From an uncultured Bacteroidales bacterium (GTDB taxonomy: Bacteria; Bacteroidota; Bacteroidia; Bacteroidales; UBA932): 8,611 nucleotides of DNA. The stretch is from assembly GCA_905234775.1 (NCBI GenBank), contig CAJOJC010000057.1, positions 1 to 8,611 of the forward strand. The letters are read 5' to 3'. The notes beneath the pieces were generated by a model. The model did no database searches, was not told the DNA's origin, and saw only the letters and a program-made list of their open reading frames with translations. Positions 1 to 7,079 of this stretch are shown piece by piece (positions within the stretch are counted from its first letter, which is position 1; the number at the start of each line of letters is the position of its first letter). Made by a program: the position numbers and the translations under genes.

Positions 1-120
1 GAGGAGTTCCCGCAGGAGCAGATCCCGCTGCAGCAGGTGGTGGACATCATCACCGGCTCCATCGTCAAGCGCCGCCTGACGGGCAAGAGCTACGGCGTGG
101 CCGTCATCGCGGAGGGCATA
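1..120 (+). CDS. pfp: Fragment of PPi-dependent 6-phosphofructokinase, cut off at both ends
   Basis: Frame 1 reads EEFPQEQIPLQQVVDIITG followed by SIVKRR, GKSYGVAV and IAEGI. This matches the mid-protein region of diphosphate-fructose-6-phosphate 1-phosphotransferases, where a PEEF segment is followed by an 'iikR...Gk.yGVavlAEGl' stretch. The enzyme reversibly phosphorylates fructose 6-phosphate with pyrophosphate in cytoplasmic glycolysis. Nearly every codon ends in G or C and the stretch is about 66% G+C by my count, which supports + strand coding. About 40 residues of a protein usually near 550 are present. The left part lies outside the window. On the right the similarity stops at about base 117; the frame then continues as antisense of the RHS gene to a TGA at 250-252. 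The piece is therefore a gene broken by rearrangement or joined by misassembly. Identification is from remembered family motifs and was not searched. Confidence 0.75.
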
Positions 121-3100
121 GGTTGTTGTTCCGCCGAGGTCGGAGACGCTCACGACGCGGCCCATCGCATCCGTTGTCTTAGTTATCGCGATGCTGTCCT
201 TTTCAGTAGTGACGCTTGTTCCATTGTAAGACCACCTCGTTCTGCGACCTGAAGCCTCACACAGGGAGTCCGGCCTGTCATAGATATCGTAGTGATATGT
301 GTTCCAATACGAAGGGCCTGTAACACCAGTAGTTGCTCTATACGGAAGAGACACTCTGCTCAGTCTTCCTCTGCTGTCGTACTCCTTGTTCACAAACTGC
401 CACACTCCGTCGAAACGCTTCACCCCGCTCTTGACCTCCCTGCCGAGGGCGTCGTAGTGCGTTATCGTCTCCGGGGAGCCTGTCGCAGTCTGCGTAACGG
501 TGTAGAGCCCGTCCCCTCCCCAGGAGGTGGTCGTCTGCTCCACTCCGCCGTCGGGATATGAGGTTTGGGTGAGGTTACCCCAGCTGTCGTAGGTATACGT
601 TGTCGTTCGGTTGCGGTAGTCCGTCACCGACGTCGGCTTGCCGAACTTGTTGTAGTTCGAATACGTAGTAGTATGTCCCAGGGCATCGGTCTTGCTCACC
701 AGATAGCGTCCGTTCGAATCGTAGACCAGAGTGTCCCCCACGAACTCCGTGGCGTCATAGGGCGCGGTCTTCTCCGAGGTTACGTTGCCGTGAGAGTCGT
801 AGGTCCGGCGGGTAGTGGAGACGAGGTATACTCCGAACAAGTCGAAGCCCGGGCCAAGGCGCAGGGAGTCACGGCTGTCCGAATTGCGAGTTGGAAAGTC
901 AATGATCTCATTGGCCCCTATGTACTCTTTTGTCGTCAGCCTTCTTCCGAGGTTGTCATATGTATGGACAGTTGTTTCCTTGTGGGAATGGGATGAGTCT
1001 CCGTCGGTCTCGCGCGTAAGTACCTGCCGAAGGACAAGACCCAGGAGATACTTGGATGGAGTGACACTGTTTTGATAGGTATAAGAGACCTGTTCCGTCT
1101 GAGGCGTGCTGTTCCCGATCTGACGGCTGACAAGGACACTCAATGGCAGATCGTATGATCCGTAAGTGTATGAAGTGGTTGTGGTGATCCCCGAAAGCGA
1201 GTCTGCTGCGACGCTCTGGATCAGGCGGGGATTGAGCTTGCCGTAGGTGGTGGTATTGGAGTCGTATGTGTTGGTAACGGTAGAGTATGGAGGTATAGTA
1301 TCCGCTTTGCTGACAGCGACCGAGATTGGAACGCCGAACTTCTGCGGGTCATAAACAGTTGATGTGTAGTTGCCTGTATTCTCTTCCCTGGCGCTTATTC
1401 TCCCGAACCCACAGAACCCCAATCCCTTATTGTGAAATACTGCATTGTAATAATCATAGTGACAACGGGAGATAAGAGATACCCCTCCGGCGAAGTGACT
1501 TTTGGATTTAAGAATTGTTATAGGAGCAGACAGAGAATAGAAACCATCTGACAGAGAATAAGACTGTGAGGGATCCTTGTGGTAACAAGACGGACTGGTC
1601 GCTTTGCTGTATGTGTTTTCCTGAACATTCCCGAAACTATCCTCGAAAGAAATGACTAGTCGGTTCAGGCTGCGGTCTTCATCAAAGGTATATTTATAGA
1701 CGTAATGATTATGAAGGACTATACAATGCGAAGCTGTGCCGGACAAGAGGTCGTTCACCGGAAGGAGTTCGCAGCCGGAAGGGATTGTTTGCGAGGATAC
1801 TATTGTGTTGGTATCGCTAATGACTCCATTTTCATTTGGATAAATCGTAATCGCCGTCCCGGAGGTTTTAATCACGTCCGTCAGCCCGTCCGAATTCAAA
1901 TCGAGAAGGACGAAGGAATCGTTAGGATCGTGAGTGGCGGCGGAACAGGTTCTGCGGACGAATGAGCCCCCAGTATATGAATATATATTCCATTCGTTCC
2001 CTCCGCTGACATAATACGTTTCGTCTTCAATTGTCTCATAATAACCGACTCCGGGGTCCTTGACGATGTCAATATAACCATCTCCATTCATATCGGCAAA
2101 ATAATGAATGCCGGTCAATACGCCGGGATCCATTCCCGAAACCGTTCTGTCAGGAACGAACACGCCGCTGGAATTGCAGGAATAATGCTGATATCCATTT
2201 ATGTTCCCCACGAAGACATCCGTTTTCCCGTCATTATCCAGATCATATACCAGATACTTGAATTCATCCCCGGGGGTCAGGTCAAAGGTTTGATGCTCGC
2301 TCTTTGTGTGTGATACAAGATCAACGAGGGTGGTATATGAGTCACATTCACGTCCAAGGGGATCTGTGTTGTGGGAGATGGTCAGCAATTGCAGGTGACC
2401 GGTATCATCAAAACGTCCGAAGTAGAAAACCCTCGAGGCCGGACTGATATGATTATCATACTCCAAGACACCACGGATATTGATGTCGAATAAGGAGTAC
2501 GTCATCTGATTATAAGACTCATTATACCTGTATATCGTGATGCGATAAGTCGTATAATCGCCCGTGAAATTAATATAATTAACCTTAATAATCTCATCTG
2601 CGCCGTCGCCGTCAACATCCGCCACTTCAATTGCCTGCATTCCGCTGCCAGCGCTTATCGTAAACGTGCTGTAATTATTGCTCAAGCGCGGTGCTATTAA
2701 GATTTTATGATTGCTACTATACTCGCTTCCCCAGGAATTGTAAGGGTATGACCCCAGAGGAAAGTATGTGTGTAGATCAGGGAGTATAACAAGACCGTCG
2801 TTATACTCTCCCTTAACGAGTTTGCCTCGAAGCCGTCTCTCTTTTCCGCTCCAGTCATAGCCCTCGTTTGCTATGGAGCCATCGAATTCACGATCAAGAT
2901 CGCGCGTAGTCAATGCACTTGGGTACGAGAAATTAAGTGGGCGAAGTTCTTCAGTTCCTGTCCGCATCGATACAGATGACAGCAGATAGGCTCCATGCCT
3001 TTGAATATACTCAAGACTATAGCCGGCAAGAAGAGAGTCGCCCTCCGCATATGATGTGATGCCGGTAAGGACCTTGTTCAAAGAAAGTGAATCACCCGCA

Positions 3101-4032
3101 AAATACTTTGTCTGCGAGCTCCGCGAAGAATAAGAAAAAGATATCTTCCCCTTCGGGGCCGTGGGGGTGACGTAGTCATAATCAATCTGATCGGGGTAAT
3201 ACTGCCGTTCACCTGGAAGGTAGTAAAAGCTGATCTTATTTCCATCAACATCCTCCAGCTGAGTAATAGGATAAGATGTTTTGGTGCTAATTGTTGTAGG
3301 CCATCCGAAGGTTGCCTTGCTGCCATCCGGATAGAGCGCCGTAAAATGAGAAACAGCTCCGGATAACTTTGTGTGTTTTTTAATTTGGATATTGCCTCTC
3401 GCTGTTGTGTAGGGATAATAAGAGTAAAGAGCAGTGTTGTCGGATTGAACGATGGGGACTCCATCCAGGGCATATACCTGATTGTCACCAGATACAATAG
3501 GCGATGTTATAGTGCCATTGTAATACAGAGTCTTCCCTGTCAATGTAATTGAAGAGAGCCCGGAAATCGCCCAGCCGTACCCTGCAAGGCCATCACCGGC
3601 CTGACTGTTGTATACGAGGGCAATAGAAGGAGCAAAACTGCTCACCGAACTGGTGGCGATTGGAATTATATAGGTGCGTGCGCCAGTGGGGGATGTGCCT
3701 TCCGTACAGGGTATAGCCCCTATAGAGTAATTCGTAGGATTAGAACGGAGACTCTGCCTGGCGCCTAGAACTGGCTTTTGAAACGAGAGTGAATCGAGAG
3801 ATCTGTTCAGCCAAAGGCTATCCCTAAGATATGGATCTGCTGGAGCAGAAGAGTGTTTGATCGGTTGAAAATGGCTGACTTTGGGGATATATGAAACAAG
3901 GACGTCACCATTGTCCAGATTGGCGACAAGGCTATCGCTGGCGGTATCTTGAGCGAAAGCGAGATCAGTGAGAAGAAAACCGCCAAGAGAGAGAATTGCC
4001 AATATTAACCGATGTGGGATATGTGCTCTCAT
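1..4032 (-). CDS. Large secreted SpvB/FG-GAP/RHS (YD-repeat) protein, C-terminus not in window
   Basis: A single open frame of 1344 codons starts at the ATG at 4032-4030 and has no stop before the window edge. Residues 1-27 form a Sec signal peptide (RLILAILSLGGFLL, then AFA|QD). Residues ~117-162 resemble the SpvB/TcaC N-terminal domain (GARTYIIPIA, then YNSQAGDG and GWAISGLSSI). Four calcium-binding FG-GAP/VCBS motifs follow: DVDGDGADE at 472, DLDNDGKTD at 597, DMNGDGYID at 647 and DLNSDGLTD at 711. RHS/YD repeats run from ~1025 to 1305 (YDNLGRR, YDSHGNV, TTTYTYDSWGN, YDALGRE, YDSRGRL, TDAMGRV). Such proteins form hollow shells that, in insecticidal TcB/C and polymorphic toxins, enclose a variable C-terminal toxin; many Bacteroidota relatives are simply large surface or secreted proteins. 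The RHS core motif and any toxin or immunity gene would lie past the left edge and are not seen. Residues after ~1305 are antisense of the pfp piece and probably not authentic. Toxin function is inference only. Confidence 0.85.
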   Translation of the reverse strand, partial: MRAHIPHRLILAILSLGGFLLTDLAFAQDTASDSLVANLDNGDVLVSYIPKVSHFQPIKHSSAPADPYLRDSLWLNRSLDSLSFQKPVLGARQSLRSNPTNYSIGAIPCTEGTSPTGARTYIIPIATSSVSSFAPSIALVYNSQAGDGLAGYGWAISGLSSITLTGKTLYYNGTITSPIVSGDNQVYALDGVPIVQSDNTALYSYYPYTTARGNIQIKKHTKLSGAVSHFTALYPDGSKATFGWPTTISTKTSYPITQLEDVDGNKISFYYLPGERQYYPDQIDYDYVTPTAPKGKISFSYSSRSSQTKYFAGDSLSLNKVLTGITSYAEGDSLLAGYSLEYIQRHGAYLLSSVSMRTGTEELRPLNFSYPSALTTRDLDREFDGSIANEGYDWSGKERRLRGKLVKGEYNDGLVILPDLHTYFPLGSYPYNSWGSEYSSNHKILIAPRLSNNYSTFTISAGSGMQAIEVADVDGDGADEIIKVNYINFTGDYTTYRITIYRYNESYNQMTYSLFDINIRGVLEYDNHISPASRVFYFGRFDDTGHLQLLTISHNTDPLGRECDSYTTLVDLVSHTKSEHQTFDLTPGDEFKYLVYDLDNDGKTDVFVGNINGYQHYSCNSSGVFVPDRTVSGMDPGVLTGIHYFADMNGDGYIDIVKDPGVGYYETIEDETYYVSGGNEWNIYSYTGGSFVRRTCSAATHDPNDSFVLLDLNSDGLTDVIKTSGTAITIYPNENGVISDTNTIVSSQTIPSGCELLPVNDLLSGTASHCIVLHNHYVYKYTFDEDRSLNRLVISFEDSFGNVQENTYSKATSPSCYHKDPSQSYSLSDGFYSLSAPITILKSKSHFAGGVSLISRCHYDYYNAVFHNKGLGFCGFGRISAREENTGNYTSTVYDPQKFGVPISVAVSKADTIPPYSTVTNTYDSNTTTYGKLNPRLIQSVAADSLSGITTTTSYTYGSYDLPLSVLVSRQIGNSTPQTEQVSYTYQNSVTPSKYLLGLVLRQVLTRETDGDSSHSHKETTVHTYDNLGRRLTTKEYIGANEIIDFPTRNSDSRDSLRLGPGFDLFGVYLVSTTRRTYDSHGNVTSEKTAPYDATEFVGDTLVYDSNGRYLVSKTDALGHTTTYSNYNKFGKPTSVTDYRNRTTTYTYDSWGNLTQTSYPDGGVEQTTTSWGGDGLYTVTQTATGSPETITHYDALGREVKSGVKRFDGVWQFVNKEYDSRGRLSRVSLPYRATTGVTGPSYWNTYHYDIYDRPDSLCEASGRRTRWSYNGTSVTTEKDSIAITKTTDAMGRVVSVSDLGGTTTYALRDDGHAVALARQAALDDGAGDDVHHLLQRDLLLRELL
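115..120. other. Strand-switch junction between pfp fragment and RHS gene
   Basis: To the left, coding signal is on the + strand (phosphofructokinase, ending IAEG). To the right, it is on the minus strand (RHS repeats, ending ...DLGGTTTYA). The bases GGCATA fit both readings: Gly-Ile on the + strand and Tyr-Ala on the minus strand. The breakpoint therefore cannot be placed more finely and may lie in a short microhomology. No insertion-sequence end, target duplication or transposase is visible. Either a chimeric assembly or a genuine DNA rearrangement would produce this. Confidence 0.65.
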
Positions 4033-4056
4033 AACTCAAGAATAAGATGGTCTTCA

Positions 4057-4064
4057 CATATTTA
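4057..4064 (-). promoter_or_regulatory. Candidate -7 box for the RHS gene
   Basis: The minus strand reads TAAATATG, one mismatch from the Bacteroidota -7 consensus TAnnTTTG. It ends 24 bases before the RHS ATG, so transcription would start roughly 15-20 bases upstream of the start codon. No convincing TTTG -33 box lies at the usual spacing, so this is weak. Confidence 0.25.
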
Positions 4065-4093
4065 GCAATAGTTGTCGAATGAAAAAGAGTTGA

Positions 4094-4119
4094 GTACACC
4101 AAAAGCCAGTTTTATGTAC
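4094..4119. other. Imperfect inverted repeat in the 155-base gap between the DUF gene and the RHS gene
   Basis: GTACA (4094-4098) pairs with TGTAC (4115-4119), with a further AAA/TTT inner match, giving an imperfect stem. It lies after the stop of the 256-residue gene and 62 bases upstream of the RHS start on the same strand. It could be a weak terminator or a protein-binding site. No U-tract follows it directly, so I do not call it a terminator. I see no gene in the rest of this gap (4033-4187). Confidence 0.25.
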
Positions 4120-4187
4120 CAAATCCTCTTTATGCACGCTAGGTATAGCCTTACGCGTATTATACAGTAAAGGTTGATCGCCAACTG

Positions 4188-4958
4188 TTAGAACACCACC
4201 CTCATCGTGAGTCCGGCGACGGGCTGAAGAGTGTTGGATGTGCAGAATTGCCCCGAAGCGGCGGGTGTGTAGGCGAAGTAAGGTTCGATCTTCACGTCAA
4301 GGCCGGCCTGCAAGGAACGCAGGTCCTGATAGTACATGTTCTTGATCTTGGCGATATGAACAGCATCGTAGATACTCCAAATTCCGAATCCGAATCGGAC
4401 GAGCGTGACGATAGAACCAAAGTTGCCGTACTGGATGCTGGTGACACCGTCGGATTGAGTCACTGTGGCATCCGTCCTTGCGAGGACATACAATCCGGCG
4501 TTTATGCCCATAACAAGAAGTCCGCGTCCCCATTGCTCATCGATGCATTCACCGAGTCCGGGGATAAAGAATGACGCCAGTCCAGCCCAGAAGCGGCTGT
4601 AGGGGTCACCGGGCTGATGAACATACATGCGCGCGTTATAAAGGTGTTTGTAGTCGGAATACTTCATTCCCTCGGTTATCTCGCCAGCCGCATTGAGCAT
4701 GATCTGAGAGGAAGAATAAGAGTTCCCGAAAACTTCAGTTTCCCCATTTTCGTAGACAATGCGGAACACTTCTGAAATGGGAGTATGGTACAGAGGACCG
4801 TCGGGATTATTATACTTCTTGTATGCGATTTCGGTAGTGCTGACTTCAAACACCTTTGCCTCGATATCGCTTCCATTCTTGAACGTGATGATGTCTTGCG
4901 CCATGACGGCCGGGATAACCGACAGCCACAGGCAGAAAGAAAGAATTATCTTTTTCAT
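4188..4958 (-). CDS. Secreted/membrane protein of unknown function (DUF5683-like hydrophobic region)
   Basis: This is a 256-residue protein. Residues 1-20 are a signal peptide (KKIILSFCLWLSVIPAVMA|QD). Residues ~22-77 carry a beta-rich block (DIITFKNGSDIEAKVFEVS, KKYNNPDGPLYH, VYENGETEVF) that I recognise from many Bacteroidota envelope proteins of unknown function. Residues 122-160 (FWAGLASFFIPGLGE, then WGRGLLVMGINAGLYVLA) resemble the paired hydrophobic hairpin of DUF5683/TM2-like proteins. A further hydrophobic stretch spans ~181-203 (GSIVTLVRFGFGIWSIYDAV). The chain ends in RVVF. This suggests an envelope-anchored protein, but no enzymatic motif is visible. It starts at the first ATG, which gives the signal peptide; no Shine-Dalgarno is seen. 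It is divergent from dpp3 and lies upstream of the RHS gene on the same strand, so co-transcription is possible but unproven. The family label is from memory. Confidence 0.8.
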   Translation of the reverse strand: MKKIILSFCLWLSVIPAVMAQDIITFKNGSDIEAKVFEVSTTEIAYKKYNNPDGPLYHTPISEVFRIVYENGETEVFGNSYSSSQIMLNAAGEITEGMKYSDYKHLYNARMYVHQPGDPYSRFWAGLASFFIPGLGECIDEQWGRGLLVMGINAGLYVLARTDATVTQSDGVTSIQYGNFGSIVTLVRFGFGIWSIYDAVHIAKIKNMYYQDLRSLQAGLDVKIEPYFAYTPAASGQFCTSNTLQPVAGLTMRVVF

Positions 4959-4981
4959 AATGATCGTTTAATGCTGTCAGG

Positions 4982-4989
4982 CAAATTTA
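4982..4989 (-). promoter_or_regulatory. Candidate -7 box for the 256-residue envelope gene
   Basis: The minus strand reads TAAATTTG, an exact match to the Bacteroidota -7 consensus TAnnTTTG. It ends 23 bases before the ATG at 4958, which fits a short leader. No clear TTTG -33 box sits upstream at normal spacing. The site lies in the 54-base spacer shared with dpp3. Confidence 0.4.
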
Positions 4990-5000
4990 ACGAAAATTGT

Positions 5001-5008
5001 CATATTTG
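5001..5008 (+). promoter_or_regulatory. Candidate -7 box directly before dpp3
   Basis: CATATTTG differs by one base from TAnnTTTG. It ends only four bases before the dpp3 ATG at 5013, so a transcript from it would begin at or next to the start codon and be essentially leaderless. No TTTG -33 box is present at the expected distance. An alternative seven-of-eight match, TATCTTTT at 4947-4954, would give a leader of about 50 bases. Confidence 0.2.
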
Positions 5009-5012
5009 TAAT

Positions 5013-7001
5013 ATGAAACGTTTATTTGCATTCTGCCTCGGGGCAGCACTTATTATGGCATCTTCTTGCACTGTTAAGAACGACAAGGTGGAGGGATTCC
5101 GCTATCTGGTGGACGAATTCGCCGACCTCAAAGTGATGAGGTATACTATCCCTGGTTGGGAGAACCTTACTCTTCAGCAGAAGGAGTATTGCTATCACCT
5201 CGCTGAAGCGGCTAAGTGGGGCCGCGACATCATGTGGGATCAGAACTCCGCAGGTAATATTACACTCCGACACGCTCTCGAGAACATACTTAATAATTAC
5301 ACGGGCGCGCGTGAGGGCGAGCAGTGGGACGCTTTCGTAGTTTATGCGAAGCGCGTGTTCTTCTCCAACGGAGTACATCATCACTACGCCGAGGATAAGA
5401 TCTTCCCCGATTGCAGCAGGGAGTATTTCGAGAGCTTGCTCTCCTCAGTTGGAGAGAATGCGGCTATCGCGAGCTATGTCTACGACAAGACCAAGGGCCT
5501 TCAGCGCCGCTCAACCGAGACCAGCGGTGATATCGTAAAGCTTTCGGCCGTTAACTTCTACGACGGAGTTACCCGCGAAGAAGTGGAGAAATACTACGAA
5601 AGCATTGAAGTAAAGGGAGACCCCCATCCGATTGCTTACGGCCTTAACACCAAGGTCGTGAAGCAGGATGGAAAGATCGTTGAACTTCCCTGGAAGAAGG
5701 GCGGCCTGTACGACGGCGCTATCAGCCATATCTGCGAAGAGCTGGCCAAAGCGGCCGAGGTCGCGGAGAACGACATCCAGAAAAACGCCCTCGCGCTGCT
5801 GATCAAATACTATGAGACCGGCGACCTGCGCGTGTGGGACGAGTTCAACATCGAGTGGGTGAAGGACACAATCGGTACGGTCGATTTCATCAACGGCTTC
5901 ATCGAGGACTATAACGACCCTCTCGGCCGTAAGGGTTCCTGGGAAGGCTATGTCAATATCAAGGACTTCGAAGCCTCGCGCCGTACGGAGACTATCTCGA
6001 AGAACGCGCAGTGGTTCGAGGACAACTCGCCTGTAGACCCGCGCTTCCGCAAGAAGGAGGTAAAGGGCGTCAGTGCGAAAGTCATCAATGCCGTCTGCCT
6101 TGCCGGCGACAGCTATCCTTCGACCCCGATCGGAATTAACCTCCCTAACGCGGACTGGATCCGCAAGGAGTACGGCAGCAAGAGCGTGACTATCGCCAAC
6201 ATCACCCACGCCTACGACTATGCGGCCCAGGAATCGCCGAAGAACATGCTCGACGAGTTCGCATGGGACGACGAGGAAAAGGCCATGGTCCGCAAGTACG
6301 GCCCGTGGGCGGACGAAGTCCACACCGACCTCCACGAATGCCTTGGGCATGGTTCCGGCCAGCTGCTGCCCGGAGTAAGCACTACCGCGATGGGCGAGTA
6401 TGCTTCGGCGCTCGAGGAGGCTCGCGCAGACCTGTTCGGCCTTTATTACACGGCCGACCCGAGGATGGTTGAGTTAGGCATTATGCCCGACAAAGATGCC
6501 TACAAGGCCGAGTATGCGAGCTATATCCGCAACGGTCTGTTTACGCAGTTTACCCGAGTCGAGCTTGGCCGCCCGAACACCGAGGCCCATATGCAGAACC
6601 GCAAGCTTATCGCGCAGTGGTGCTATGAGAAGGGCGCGAAGGACAATGTTATCGAGAAGAAAGTCCGCGACGGAAAGACCTATTTAGTGGTCAATGATTA
6701 TGAGAAACTGCGTGGCCTGTTCGCCGAGCTTCTGGCCGAAATCCAGCGCATCAAGAGCGAAGGCGATTATAAGGCCGGCAAGTATCTGATCGAGACCTAC
6801 GCAGTAAACATAGATCCTGAACTCCATAAGGAAGTGAAGGCTCGCTATGAGGCCCTCCAACTCAAGCCTTACGGAGGATTTATCAATCCTGAAATTGTTC
6901 CGGTAAAGCGCTTCGGAAAAGTCGTTAACTATAAGGTAGAGTACCCCGACGACTTCCTCGCCCAGCAGTTGGAGTATGGAAAGCGCTACCGCGCACTTTA
7001 A
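5013..7001 (+). CDS. dpp3: Dipeptidyl peptidase III, zinc peptidase family M49, with lipoprotein-like signal
   Basis: The 662-residue protein removes dipeptides from the N-terminus of short peptides using one zinc ion. The M49 signature is intact: HECLGH at 441-446 supplies two zinc-binding histidines and the catalytic Glu442, and EEARAD at 468-473 supplies the third zinc ligand. AHMQNR further on is also typical of the family. Length and motif positions agree closely with Bacteroides thetaiotaomicron DPP III (about 675 residues, HECLGH near 448, from memory). I chose the ATG at 5013 because it opens a hydrophobic signal (MKRLFAFCLGAALIMASSC) with a possible lipobox at Cys19. In-frame ATGs at 4971 and 4785 would bury that signal or overlap the divergent gene. 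The -3 lipobox residue is Ala rather than Leu, so lipidation is probable but not certain. It is transcribed alone, divergent from the envelope gene and convergent with ribF. The family assignment is very secure; location in the envelope is inference. Confidence 0.95.
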   Translation: MKRLFAFCLGAALIMASSCTVKNDKVEGFRYLVDEFADLKVMRYTIPGWENLTLQQKEYCYHLAEAAKWGRDIMWDQNSAGNITLRHALENILNNYTGAREGEQWDAFVVYAKRVFFSNGVHHHYAEDKIFPDCSREYFESLLSSVGENAAIASYVYDKTKGLQRRSTETSGDIVKLSAVNFYDGVTREEVEKYYESIEVKGDPHPIAYGLNTKVVKQDGKIVELPWKKGGLYDGAISHICEELAKAAEVAENDIQKNALALLIKYYETGDLRVWDEFNIEWVKDTIGTVDFINGFIEDYNDPLGRKGSWEGYVNIKDFEASRRTETISKNAQWFEDNSPVDPRFRKKEVKGVSAKVINAVCLAGDSYPSTPIGINLPNADWIRKEYGSKSVTIANITHAYDYAAQESPKNMLDEFAWDDEEKAMVRKYGPWADEVHTDLHECLGHGSGQLLPGVSTTAMGEYASALEEARADLFGLYYTADPRMVELGIMPDKDAYKAEYASYIRNGLFTQFTRVELGRPNTEAHMQNRKLIAQWCYEKGAKDNVIEKKVRDGKTYLVVNDYEKLRGLFAELLAEIQRIKSEGDYKAGKYLIETYAVNIDPELHKEVKARYEALQLKPYGGFINPEIVPVKRFGKVVNYKVEYPDDFLAQQLEYGKRYRAL

Positions 7002-7002
7002 A

Positions 7003-7079
7003 CACAGGATAAGGACTTTTTGCCCGCATCCTGTGGAGATTTGCCACAGGATGACGTGATTTTGCTGCTATCCTGTGGC
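7003..7079. repeat. Four alternating copies of CACAGGAT / ATCCTGTG in the convergent spacer
   Basis: CACAGGAT occurs at 7003-7010, ATCCTGTGG at 7028-7036, CCACAGGAT at 7044-7052 and ATCCTGTGGC at 7070-7079. Alternating orientation allows several mutually exclusive hairpins: 7003-7010 with 7028-7035, 7028-7036 with 7044-7052, or 7043-7052 with 7070-7079. The second and fourth copies also form a direct repeat of 16 bases with two mismatches (7028-7043 and 7070-7085). The last copy overlaps the 3' end of ribF. The arrangement resembles a REP-like intergenic palindrome, possibly duplicated. No further copy of CACAGGAT was noticed elsewhere in the window. Confidence 0.7.
7028..7052. terminator. 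Probable bidirectional terminator between dpp3 and ribF
   Basis: A perfect 9-base stem ATCCTGTGG/CCACAGGAT closes a 7-base loop. It lies 26 bases after the dpp3 stop and 15 bases after the ribF stop on the opposite strand, the expected place for a shared terminator. No run of T directly follows the stem on either side, so it is not a textbook Rho-independent signal; GACTTTTT lies just before it, reading A-rich on the other strand. Confidence 0.45.

Noticed and set aside
1..114. RHS C-terminal toxin tip encoded by the minus strand at the left edge
   Set aside because: The minus reading there (GHAVALARQAALDDG...) is the antisense of a clear phosphofructokinase sequence, so it is unlikely to be a selected protein domain.
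565..996. 143-codon + strand open frame and other + strand frames between 37 and 2313
   Set aside because: They are antisense or frame shadows of the continuous 1344-codon minus-strand RHS frame and show no family-like sequence beyond the pfp piece at 1-117.
1529..1560. Direct repeat GACAGAGAATA, 21 bases apart
   Set aside because: It encodes a small internal Tyr-Ser-Leu-Ser duplication in the RHS protein; only two copies, no CRISPR or mobile-element pattern.
3148..3158. CCCCTTCGGGG hairpin as a terminator
   Set aside because: It has only a four-base stem, lies inside coding sequence and is explained by the codons there.
3078..3497. 139-codon minus-strand open frame
   Set aside because: It is a different frame inside the RHS gene; the RHS frame has signal peptide, SpvB-like and repeat motifs across the same stretch.
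4785..5012. N-terminal extension of dpp3 by 76 residues, or a start at 4971
   Set aside because: The longer form overlaps the well-supported divergent gene and both would place the signal peptide inside the protein.
5511..6350. 279-codon minus-strand open frame
   Set aside because: It lies wholly antisense to dpp3, whose conserved M49 sequence accounts for the region.
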